Notes under the pieces: generated by a model | The model's database searches: none | What the model was told of the DNA's origin: nothing | The model's input: only the letters and a program-made list of their open reading frames with translations | Origin: Amblyornis subalaris | Lineage: Eukaryota; Chordata; Aves; Passeriformes; Ptilonorhynchidae | Assembly (NCBI GenBank): GCA_018881555.1 | Contig: JACAXG010000002.1 | Location: 19,028,077-19,092,076, forward strand | DNA length: 64,000 bases | Direction of reading: 5' to 3' | In this document: piece after piece, positions 37,101-45,520 of the stretch | Layout: each line of letters begins with the position of its first letter | Position numbering within the stretch: the stretch's first letter is position 1 | Made by a program: the position numbers and the translations under genes

Positions 37101-39355
37101 CTGTGTTTAGCTGAGTATTGACTGGCTTAAACACAAAAGAAGATAATTTTTTTTTTGCCTGATTTTAGAGTTGAATATTTAGAAGAATAGGCAATGCAAT
37201 TATTCCAGCTAGCTTAATAATGCTAAGTTACTGCTCTGAAAGTTTATTTCCTCTTTTCCATGCAATTACATATAGTATATATATGTATATAGGTAGCATG
37301 TATATTGCTACCAATTTATCTCTGGAATGTCACTGTGTTCCTGTCAGGATTTCTACACACATTTGGGTTCACCAGTGCACACTAAAACATGAAATGTTAA
37401 GTTTCTCTCCCATGTGTTGGCCAGGCTGCAGTTTTAAGTAGCAGGTATTTTGTGAGATTCTTATTGAACATTCAGCTTTTCTAGAGCCATCTCATGGATA
37501 GCCTTGCTTAGTTACATGCAGGAAAAATACATTTATAGAAAAAGAGCTTACATCATTGAAGTGATGTGGGTCCTTTTTGAAATAAACCAACTTGTTGTAG
37601 GCATCTGTTGGTTTTATTTTCAGCCAAGTCACCTGGCATTTATTCCTTTTAAATACTCTCTCAGATTTCTTCAGAGGTCCTACTGTGCCCAGTATTCGTC
37701 TGGCTGGCTTAGAGTACGTTCTGCATTTCACAGCTGTGGATGGGAAAATTTACATGCGAAGCTACAAGTGAGTGTGTGTTTTACCTATTTGTTTGGAGTT
37801 TGGTACACTTGTCAGCTTTCCCCCAAATTTAATCTGTAGTTGTGTAATTGAACAGGCTTGAGCTGCATTTAAAACATGCAATGTTTAGAGATGCTCCGGT
37901 GTAACACTAATGCCTTGTACAGCAGAAGAGAAACACTTGAGCCCTGAGTCTGCTGCCTCCTTCCTTGCTGAGCTCCTCCTTCTAGCTCAGAGGATTGCTC
38001 TTCCATATGGCTGGGTTAGTAAAGTGGTGCGAATCAACTTAGTGAATCCTGAGTGCTGTCTTAGACTTCATGGACTTAGTGAGTTCTCAGGCTCATTTCT
38101 TGGACTCTCCTTACTTAGGTGTTTGCCAGAGAATGACAGGGCGTAGGCTTGCAGACAGAGACACACAAGAAAAAGCAGGAAAAGGCAGAACAAGGCAATC
38201 TTTCTTGCTGCATTGGTGTTCACCCTCGCAGTTCACTCCCTGCCTTAGGAGGCTGTGAACATTCATAGCATGTGTTCATTGTGATTTTGATTTCTCCTAT
38301 GCCAAAACCATTTTTATCAGTCTCACTCTAAAAACAAAAAAACCAAAACACTTTCTCAGGTTATTTTGCTGTGAGTGATAGTAAATATTTTTCATGTCTA
38401 ATAATACCCAAGGTCCTATTTTGAATTTGAGAAGAGATACAGTTTTCAGGGTACTGGGGCTGAGTTTTAACAGTAACACTGATTATACTGATCTCATTTT
38501 AAAAAAATAATAAATTACATTAGCCAGGTTGTATTTGGGATGTATTCAAGTTGTAATGGGACTGATTTAATGTATTATAAATTCTTACGGAGGGATGCCT
38601 TTCTCAATAATAGACTTAGTGGTAGCAGTTGATTCAATAGTATTTTGAACTGCAGCATTGAATCTGTCCTTACAGAAGGTGGATAAATCTTTAGCACCAG
38701 AGACAATGTTGATTTTGGTTGTTTTTCCCTTCCTAGAGTGCTTCTGAAGAAATCTGGCTGTAAAATACCAAGAATTGAACTGGAAGAGATGGGACCTTCG
38801 TTAGATCTGGTTATGAGGAGGACACATTTAGCTTCAGATGACCTTTATAAGCTGTCTTTGAAGCAGCCAAAAGCCCTGAAGGTATGTACCTTGGGAAGTC
38901 CATTACTTTCAGATGAAGCAGAGCAAAAGCTGAGGTATTACTTATTGTAGACAAAGCTTACTTTAGTATAGACCAACTGACATTTCTGGGGCCACAGCAC
39001 TTCTGTGGCAATCAGCTGGCATCCAAACTGTCCTCTGGAAGCACTTAGAGATTAAGATTTGTGCTGTATGTTCTAAACTCCAAACAATGTATGAGGCCTT
39101 GCTTTTGGAGACTTGATTCTCACAGGAGCTCCTGAGACTGTACTCAGAAATGCTAACACTGTTCTTCCCTTGCAGCCTAAGAAGAAAAAGAATATCTCCC
39201 ATGATGTGTTTGGTACAACTTATGGTCGAATCCACATGCAGAAGCAAGACCTTAGTAAACTCCAGACACGGAAAATGAAAGGGTTAAAAAAGAGGCCAGC
39301 AGAGAAGTCAGCTGAAGATGGTGCGGCTACTCCCAAAAAGTCAAAATCAGCTTGA
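28143..39355 (+). CDS. RPF2: Ribosome production factor 2 (Brix-domain protein), complete, 10 exons
   Basis: Nucleolar assembly factor of the large ribosomal subunit. Rpf2 with its partner Rrs1 binds the 5S RNP (5S rRNA, RPL5, RPL11) and anchors it in pre-60S particles, and is needed for 27S/ITS2 rRNA processing. Coding exons: 28143-28165, 29322-29454, 30251-30288, 30877-30916, 32752-32833, 32926-33002, 33336-33435, 37665-37767, 38737-38881, 39176-39355. They sum to 921 nt, 306 residues, the same length I recall for human, and every phase joins. The Brix domain spans about residues 30-235, with recognisable blocks FGSHNKKRPNNLIIG, DYHVLDMIELGIEKFVSLKD, LAGLEYVLHFTAVDGKIY and LEEMGPSLDLV. The C-terminus is lysine-rich (KPKKKKN, MKGLKKRP), consistent with rRNA binding and nucleolar targeting. 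The start is the ATG giving MDALDRVVKPKTKR, matching the human N-terminus with one change. Confidence 0.97.
28395..28702 (+). mobile_element. CR1 LINE 3' fragment in RPF2 intron 1
   Basis: Plus-oriented CR1 3' region. Landmarks: GGAATGGCTTCTTTACATGG, GAGCACTGGAACAGGCTGCT, GGTTGGACTCGATGATCTCC, and the tail CCCTTCCAACCCTAAAGATTCTATGATACC. It is 5'-truncated and starts about 230 bases after exon 1. Confidence 0.92.
28703..29321 (+). other. Remainder of RPF2 intron 1
   Basis: Unique-looking intron sequence; nothing recognised apart from the CR1 copy to its left. Confidence 0.6.
29322..29454 (+). CDS. RPF2: RPF2 coding exon 2 (residues 8-52)
   Basis: Acceptor TTGTTACAG, donor GTAAGT, 133 nt. 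Encodes KPKTKRAKRFLEKREPKLNE and the following segment up to the Brix domain. Confidence 0.96.
29455..30250 (+). other. RPF2 intron 2, nothing recognised
   Basis: GTAAGT to GCAG, about 0.8 kb, no repeats or RNA genes seen. Confidence 0.6.
30251..30288 (+). CDS. RPF2: RPF2 coding exon 3 (residues 53-64 plus 2 nt)
   Basis: 38-nt microexon-like exon, acceptor TTTTGCAG, donor GTAAGT. Encodes YAVKKPFAVLYK. Confidence 0.95.
30877..30916 (+). CDS. RPF2: RPF2 coding exon 4 (residues 65-78)
   Basis: 40-nt exon, acceptor CTCCTTTTAG, donor GTAAGT. Encodes RKNITRPFEDQTSL. A CR1 copy begins about 50 bases downstream of its donor. Confidence 0.95.
30965..31548 (+). mobile_element. CR1 LINE ORF2 fragment in RPF2 intron 4
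   Basis: Plus-oriented internal CR1 piece. It runs from the ORF2 linker (GAGGACTACAAGGATGATGT, AAAGACAATAAAAAATG) into the segment before the RT catalytic region (GGAGGAAATGGTTGGTGACC, GCAGTCCTGGCTAACCGGCC), then stops abruptly. It covers the same ORF2 part as the first half of the 2005-2870 copy. A 100-codon frame at 30971-31270 is a CR1 remnant. No 3' tail is present. Confidence 0.88.
31549..32751 (+). other. Remainder of RPF2 intron 4
   Basis: Unique-looking, with a short (GT)n at 31984-31996. No gene recognised. Confidence 0.6.
32752..32833 (+). CDS. RPF2: RPF2 coding exon 5 (residues 79-105 plus 1 nt)
   Basis: Acceptor TCAATTGCAG, donor GTAATA. Encodes EFFSKKSDCSLFLFGSHNKK followed by RPNNLII, a conserved Brix block. 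Confidence 0.97.
32926..33002 (+). CDS. RPF2: RPF2 coding exon 6 (residues 106-131)
   Basis: Acceptor after a long T tract (TTTTTTTTACTCTCACAG), donor GTAAGG. Encodes GRMFDYHVLDMIELGIEKFV followed by SLKDVK. Intron 5 is only 92 nt. Confidence 0.97.
33336..33435 (+). CDS. RPF2: RPF2 coding exon 7 (residues 132-164 plus 1 nt)
   Basis: Acceptor TTATTCCACAG, donor GTCAGT, 100 nt. Encodes NSKCPEGTKPMLIFAGDMFD and then the EEYRRLKSLLI helix. Confidence 0.97.
33436..37664 (+). other. RPF2 intron 7, 4.2 kb, nothing recognised
   Basis: The largest intron of RPF2, GTCAGT to TCAG, without identifiable CR1. It contains an (AT)n-rich patch at about 37270-37300. A 129-codon minus-strand frame at 35595-35984 has no recognised homology and is probably chance. 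Confidence 0.6.
37665..37767 (+). CDS. RPF2: RPF2 coding exon 8 (residues 165-198 plus 2 nt)
   Basis: Acceptor ACTCTCTCAG, donor GTGAGT, 103 nt. Encodes DFFRGPTVPSIRLAGLEYVL and then HFTAVDGKIYMRSY, the second half of the Brix domain. Confidence 0.97.
38737..38881 (+). CDS. RPF2: RPF2 coding exon 9 (residues 199-247)
   Basis: Acceptor CCCTTCCTAG, donor GTATGT, 145 nt. Encodes VLLKKSGCKIPRIELEEMGP and SLDLVMRRTHLASDDLYKLS, closing the Brix domain. Confidence 0.97.
39176..39355 (+). CDS. RPF2: RPF2 last coding exon 10 (residues 248-306 and stop)
   Basis: Acceptor TTCCCTTGCAG; stop TGA at 39353-39355. Encodes KKKKNISHDVFGTTYGRIHM and LSKLQTRKMKGLKKRP, then a divergent Lys/Ala tail. Confidence 0.97.
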   Translation, partial: PKKKKNISHDVFGTTYGRIHMQKQDLSKLQTRKMKGLKKRPAEKSAEDGAATPKKSKSA

Positions 39356-39543
39356 TAGTCTGGAACAGCTTTGAAAACTCTTGGTACCTTCAAATTTATT
39401 AAATACGTTGTAATATAAATTGTCAGACATAAAAGATTGAGCTGATGTTAGCTTTAGTTTTGTAAAAAAAATCTTTTTAATTGGTTGTCATTTTACAGGG
39501 AACATTGGGATATTGAGCTTTAACATGGAACTTGGTTATTTAA

Positions 39544-39549
39544 AATAAA
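39544..39549 (+). terminator. RPF2: RPF2 proximal polyadenylation signal AATAAA
   Basis: Canonical hexamer 189 bases after the RPF2 stop, in an AT-rich 3' UTR with a T/G-rich stretch (GTATTTGTTTCTTGGTA) at 39585-39601. Likely the main cleavage signal. Confidence 0.7.
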
Positions 39550-39642
39550 AAATGTGATACAACTTGATTAGTTTTCCAAAGCTGAGTATTTGTTTCTTGG
39601 TATTTGCAAATATATGTGAGTCCAGCAGGTGACTCATTTCCT

Positions 39643-39862
39643 GAGCGGTTTCGTAGAATGGATTGGAAGGGCCATTAAAGACCATCTGGTTCCAACCCCC
39701 TGCTGTGGGCAGGGACAACACCTTCCACTAGACCAGGCTGCTCAAGGCCCCATCCAACCTGGCCTTGAACACTTCCAGGGATGGGGTGTCCACAACTTCT
39801 CTGGGGAACCTGTTCCAGTGCCTCACCACTCCCACAAAGAAGAATTTCTTTCTGATATCCCC
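39643..39862 (-). mobile_element. CR1 LINE 3' fragment downstream of RPF2
   Basis: Minus-oriented CR1: GATTGGAAGGGCCATTAAAG, CCAACCCCCTGCTGTGGGCA, CTTGAACACTTCCAGGGATG, GGAACCTGTTCCAGTGCCTC, ending at GAATTTCTTTCTGATATCC. It is 5'-truncated and lies between two possible RPF2 polyadenylation signals. Confidence 0.92.
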
Positions 39863-40136
39863 CATGCTGTGTGCTTTTAGCATACAGGCATTTAAATTGT
39901 GTCTCCAGTGATAGGACTTGCTGGTGGGGGAGGCTGAAATTGCTCTATGCTGCCCTGCAGGTGCTCTCCTGTTGTCCTGCAATGCCTCTCCAGGCTTTGG
40001 GCATCTCTTGCTGGCATCAAACTGGTTGGAGTGGGATGAATTGAGGTTCCCTTCCCCCAGTAACTTTAGATTTATTGCTGTTATGTTGTGTGCCCTTGAT
40101 CAGTCAGTTCTTACGAATTCTGCGCAGGACCAGAGC

Positions 40137-40190
40137 AGTGTATGTATATAATATGTACTTCTCAGTGTATGTATATAATATATACTTCTC
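40137..40190. repeat. 27-bp tandem duplication, two copies
   Basis: AT-rich unit beginning AGTGTATGTATATAATAT, repeated once with a single G/A difference (40137-40163 and 40164-40190). Confidence 0.9.
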
Positions 40191-40239
40191 TGTTCATTTA
40201 TTGTTTGTGTATCTCAGATTTTGCACAACTGCAACACTC

Positions 40240-40245
40240 AATAAA
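40240..40245 (+). terminator. Distal AATAAA downstream of RPF2
   Basis: Second canonical hexamer, 885 bases after the RPF2 stop and beyond the CR1 copy, followed by a GTGTGA stretch. Could be an alternative RPF2 end or chance. Confidence 0.35.
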
Positions 40246-40249
40246 CTTT

Positions 40250-43200
40250 AAACCATTTTCTAAAGTGTGACCTCAATACATGTGTGATTTGCTTTTAGCT
40301 ATTGGACCAGGCCCTGCTTTACACTGGCAGAATCGGGAGTGCTTAAGGTGTTTTTACTGTGTTCATCACCATGGTAGCAAAGTACCTGATATTTACTTTA
40401 GGCATAAATGAAACCTTTACAGTCTGAATTTCAATCTTTGCTGCTTGATTTGTGCCCAAAATGGAAGTATGTGTAGCAGCCATGAAAGGTACCTCTTTTT
40501 TAGGTATTTTTTGTTCTTACCCTGCTTTTCTCCCAGGTTTGTGCTTATGAGTTAGTGCAGACTCAGCTAAAGACTTATATAAAGGGGATGAGAGTTTAAG
40601 AGTTTAGTGAGACTTTGGTGTGGTGTTCTGTTTTGGAACATATTGAAAAATCTTGCTTTTTTACTTCTGCTTGTCACTTTGGAAGTGGTTACTCCACCCT
40701 TTAAGCATAATTGTGATAGAAGTGTACACACTTTATCACGAACACAGCAAGCTTGCTCATCCTAGTTATGTTTTTTAATACTTTATCTTTTTTTGGTAGT
40801 TTTCTAATCCGCTGAATTGTCACATCTGAAATAGGTGGTTTGTTATTTTCAATTGCCTTGTGCATCCTGCATGGAAGCTCTTGGGCAGCTTTGCTTTCCT
40901 AACAGGAGGGCTGAGCTGTTACTGTGGCTGTGCAAGAACATGACGTTCTTGCAGTGCTGCTCATTTGGTAAAATTTGTAGTGTGAAAAAGGAAGGGCTTT
41001 ACAAGTTTGGGTTCATTTTGGGGATGCAAATGTATTGATCATCAATGTATTTGCATGACTCTCTGTAAAACCTTTTCTCTGATCTATAACCATATGTTTG
41101 AGAAATTGATGATTCCATAACCTACTTCAGGTTCATATTTCCCACTGTATCATTCTGAAGTACAAATCAGTAGGCCTTTGCTTGAAAGCCATAGAAGAAC
41201 CATACTAGCAGGCAATGCTGTATTTTGCAAGCTTAGAGTCGTAAAAGTAATAGTAAAATACTGTAAGTTCATAAAAGACAGCATGCCCATAGTTTGAAAG
41301 TCTGTCATTGTCCAAATTCTCCTGCTTTGGAAGCTAATTTTGGTGCTTAGTTTGGGTTTTAAAACTTAACTTGTTAGCAGTAATGTAGACCATCTAGAAT
41401 CCTGTTACCTCTTAACCTAAAAAGTGAAAGAGTTGTTTGGTAGAGAGCCCTCAGAGATAAGTTGTTGCATCCTGCTGTGAGGCTTTTTTAATGCTGCTGC
41501 TAGATTGCTCCTTGTATGAAGAGTTTTGGACAGGTTAGGGCTACTACACCTTCCAACACCCAAATGGGGTTACTGCAGCTTCAGAGAGGTGAAAAGTCCT
41601 TGAGCACGGGAAATCAGTCAGTGGGGAGAACGCAGGTGCATTTATTCACCCTTTGCAGGGTCTTTTTTGTCTCCTGACTAGAGGTGGAACTTGAAGTGCC
41701 TGATGTTCCACACCTGTGGCTGTTTGTGTGAATACCCTTTTATATGGAGCTTTTTGTACTGGTGAAATACAGCTAAATGGTGGACAAAATTTATTAGGTA
41801 TGTGAGGCAAGGAGAAATTCTTCAGGATATGGTGTAAGGATAGTTAGGCTCTGCTTTTTCATGCCAGTCACTTCAAGTTATGTTGTTAGCAAGGATTAAA
41901 ACTCGCTTTGTAGTACTCAAAGTGGTGCCATTTTGGTTCAAATTCCTGACTGGGAAGTGGAAATGCTCTCTTGTTTTTCATGTCAGAAAAGAACCGCTCT
42001 GATCTCTGTATGATGAGCTAGGATGAAGCCAAGTTAATGAATGAGATCACCTCGTGTTTTGGAGAAGTTTCAGCCTTGCTGTGAAGCACTGACAAAGCCA
42101 CGAGGCTGCGGCTGATGTGATTTCAGGCGTAGAGCAGAAATAACCACATGTCTGCACCTCAGCAATGGCTGCATTCTGAGTATCTGATTTAACTCAAGGT
42201 GAATGGCAATAGAAGGGCTAAATATAACCTTTCTGGTGGAATGTTCGTATTTCCCAGGGTCTTTCAAAGTGTAGGGAAATTGTCTGTAGCTGTGTGCATG
42301 GGGAACAGAACACGCAGTGCTTGAAGGGCAGCTGATGAAAGGAGCTTGCTCTACATCAATTGCACCTTTCTTCCAGATTTCCCCAGGTTCTGAAAACACA
42401 TAAACATGGCCCCTGGGGCTGCATGGCATGGGCAAGGCATAACTGGCATGTTCATCCCTTTCCTCTGGCTTTCATCTTCTTACCTCCCAATGCACTGGAG
42501 ATAGCTTTATTTATGTGTTGAGCTTAGTAACAACTTTGATTTCAAGAAAATCCCTGTGAGCAAAGTGTGACTCCTGTAGCTGTGCCTGTGCAGGAAAACA
42601 GAGTTGAAGTTGCAAATCAGCAGTCAAGCCCATGCTCTCTTTAATCTGTCTGGCAGGATGGTAAGGAGAGTACATGGCTTCTGTGGACCCTTGGCTGGTG
42701 TGCTGATGTTGCCCAAATGTGCTGCTGGTGTCTTCATTGCTACTGTTAACTAGGCTACTGTCATTACAGATAACCAATGATACACACATCATTTATAGCC
42801 CACCTGCACTGTAAGTTTACTTGGTTTTTTTTAGGTGTAGTGGAATTATAAAAAGTAGGAAGAGAGGTAGATACTGAGTGGTGAAACCTGGTAGGTTCTT
42901 GGGATTCATACCTTTTTGAGAATCTGTCCTGGGTGCACATAATCACAGCTTTAGCTCTGTGCTAGAATAATGTGACAGACTGAACACTGAGGCCAATGAG
43001 TGGTGTGTGTTTGATAAGAGATATGAACTCCCTTCTCCTTCCTGGATTCGGTAGGTTTGAGCTTATCTTTACAGTTCCTTAGCAACCTTGTTTGGTTTTG
43101 GTAAGTGCTTTCTGGGTTTGATTGTGAGGGCTTCCCTCCACCACTGGCTTGGTTGCAGCTGGGGAGGGTTAGAAAACAGTGTGAAAAGAGGACATGACAG

Positions 43201-44540
43201 ACACACCAGATATTGCACTGACTGCTGCATCCTCCAGCCAGGGGAAAAAAGGCTTATTCTGGATGCTATCAAATACAAGAGAGCAGGGTAGCAGGGTAAG
43301 GAGACTAGAGCAGAACTCTGTTAGAGACATTTTCATTATTGAAGAGAGGAAAGTGAAAAATGTTAGCTGTGCATAATATATATAACATAGCCATACATAA
43401 TACATCTTAACATGTGTATTACACATGGTGCAGAGAGTTCTCCCCTGTCCCCAAGTGCAATTTATCTCCTCTTTTTGAACTTAGCTGAAGTGCCTCTAGC
43501 AGTGCTGACACATCCCAGATGCAATCCAAAGACATAGCTGAGAAATAGGTCAGTTGCATCAGAAGTCAGGTTTCCTAAAAATGTACAAGGAAAAGAGTCA
43601 TGAGGCTTCTGAATGTGAAGTCTCTGTAGGATTGCCTTCCTGAATGGATGAATGTTCCAGGTTAGCCATATGACTAACACTATATAGGAAGAAGAGCTTT
43701 GCTGTCACACATCTATGCAGAACATAGTGAGGAGAAGCTGTCAAAAACCCCAAAATTTTGGGAGAACGTAGGGTTTCTTAGAGACTTACCTGATGAGTCT
43801 GGATATTGATTATTTGGAGATCATGGTAGGCAGAAGAGATCCAAGTGCTGTGTGGGCAAAGAAATTATGGTGGGTGTGGTTGAAAAGAATCTGAGATTAA
43901 GGTTTATCTTAAATAACATGGGAATCATCTACTCAGAGCAATCAGTGAACACAGCAGATGTTCGCTGATCAAGAAAGTTCTAAGGTATCTCTTCGTCATT
44001 TATTCTTGTTTTCTTTGACTTTCAGTTGTATTCTGACTAGTATTCTGTCTACTCAATCTTCCACCCCCCACCCTCCATCTCTAAGATAAGCACAAAGTAA
44101 TTCAGGGGAAGTAGACATAAAATTTTTGGTAGAACTTAACAGGGAGTATGCATGGTTAATGACAAAATCTCGTTTTGTTCCCTCTTTTCTCCTTGATAAT
44201 CCCATAATTCTTTCTGTGATGCAACACAACACCTATGAAATTTGGATTTCTCACTCCGTCCATGATCCTTAAGTACGCCCATATGGTCCCTGTTTTCTGT
44301 TTTGATTGTTGCAATTTGCTCTTCTTGACTCCCTTCACTCTTACAGCCTCCAAACCAAACAAGACACAGCTGCAGTGACCCCTTTCCTACTCTTTGTCCA
44401 GACCATCTCTTTGTGCTGGTAGGAAGTTGAGGTTTTTGTCTTTTATTGTTTATGAAAAATAAACTGTGTTTTTGACATATACAGTCCTGCAATTCAAAGC
44501 AGGTGAACTTCAGAATCTAAATTTATCTCCCTGTTTCCTA
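40250..44540. other. Intergenic, no gene seen
   Basis: 4.3 kb without recognised repeats or supported coding sequence. Frames such as 42070-42435 and 44136-44492 (minus) resemble nothing I know. Confidence 0.55.
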
Positions 44541-45520
44541 ACATTAACATAGGAGAAGGCAGTGCTCAGCAGGGATGCAATGAAAGGGCTGTCACTTAAG
44601 GCAGAGCTCTGTGATCAATTCTAAGGCTGCTTTAGGTGCTGGCATTATTTCTTTCCCTTTTAAATCTGCAAAATTAAACCATTGATCTCTGCTGCTCGCC
44701 TCTAGGCAGGAGAATTACTGATGCTGCTGTATGCCCTGGAATCATTGCTGCAACAGCGACTATCTGCATTAGCTGTAGAGAGGCACGCTGGGGCCCAAGA
44801 TCATCTGTTGCCAAAAGATAGTTTAAAAGTCTCTTCCCTCTCTGCTTGTTCCTCAGATAAAGGCATGTTCTTTGTACTAAGTCAGGGTCTCTGTTTTTCT
44901 AATCCAAAAAGTCCGTGAGTAGTTACATCTTCTCAAGCTGATTGCAAGTTGCTAATGTTTCTCTCCAGTGGCAATTGAGCTCCTTGGCTCAGAAGTTGCT
45001 CTCTGGCCGGGAGGAAGGTGAAGAAGGGACCGCAGAAGTGAGGTGGAAGAAAAGATTCAGGCAAAATGTCTCCTCTCTCTCCTGGTGCATTGTGTTCTTG
45101 TGTGTGACGGAAACTAGCCTCCCCATGCAACAAAGAAATGTGAGATCTTCAGCGGTATAAATTCACCCCAAACATCTCTAAGAGAAGTTCTCTTGAGCAA
45201 AGACCTGTTTGGCGTGAGTCACTGCCAAAGATGGGCAGTCACAGCTGCTGTATCAGGGAGTCTGTATTGGGACAGTGTGCTGCAAAGAGTGTGATGCAGA
45301 ACTTGCATTCACCTCCCATTGCTGCCATTTAATTTTTCTTTCAATTGAAAACAGATTATTATGAAGAATTAATGAGGCTCTCCAAAGTGCACATGCAGCA
45401 TGCCAATAAGGAGTGATGAGCTTTTAATTCATAAGAGGCGATAGATTTCAGCTCCTGTTGGCTTACTTTGCACATGGGAATAATTCCTTGCTTAATAGAG
45501 TTATTTGAGAGATATGTTAG
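44541..45520. other. Candidate conserved noncoding/enhancer block
   Basis: High-complexity, repeat-free sequence with dense transcription-factor-like words: an AP-1 consensus TGAGTCA (45215-45221) flanked by TTTGGC and GCCAAA half sites, and AATTAATGAGG and CTTTTAATTCATAAG words at 45367-45435. No open frame explains it. Conservation was not tested. Confidence 0.3.

Noticed and set aside
44136..44492. 118-codon minus-strand frame
   Set aside because: No recognised domain or neighbouring exon; chance frame more likely.
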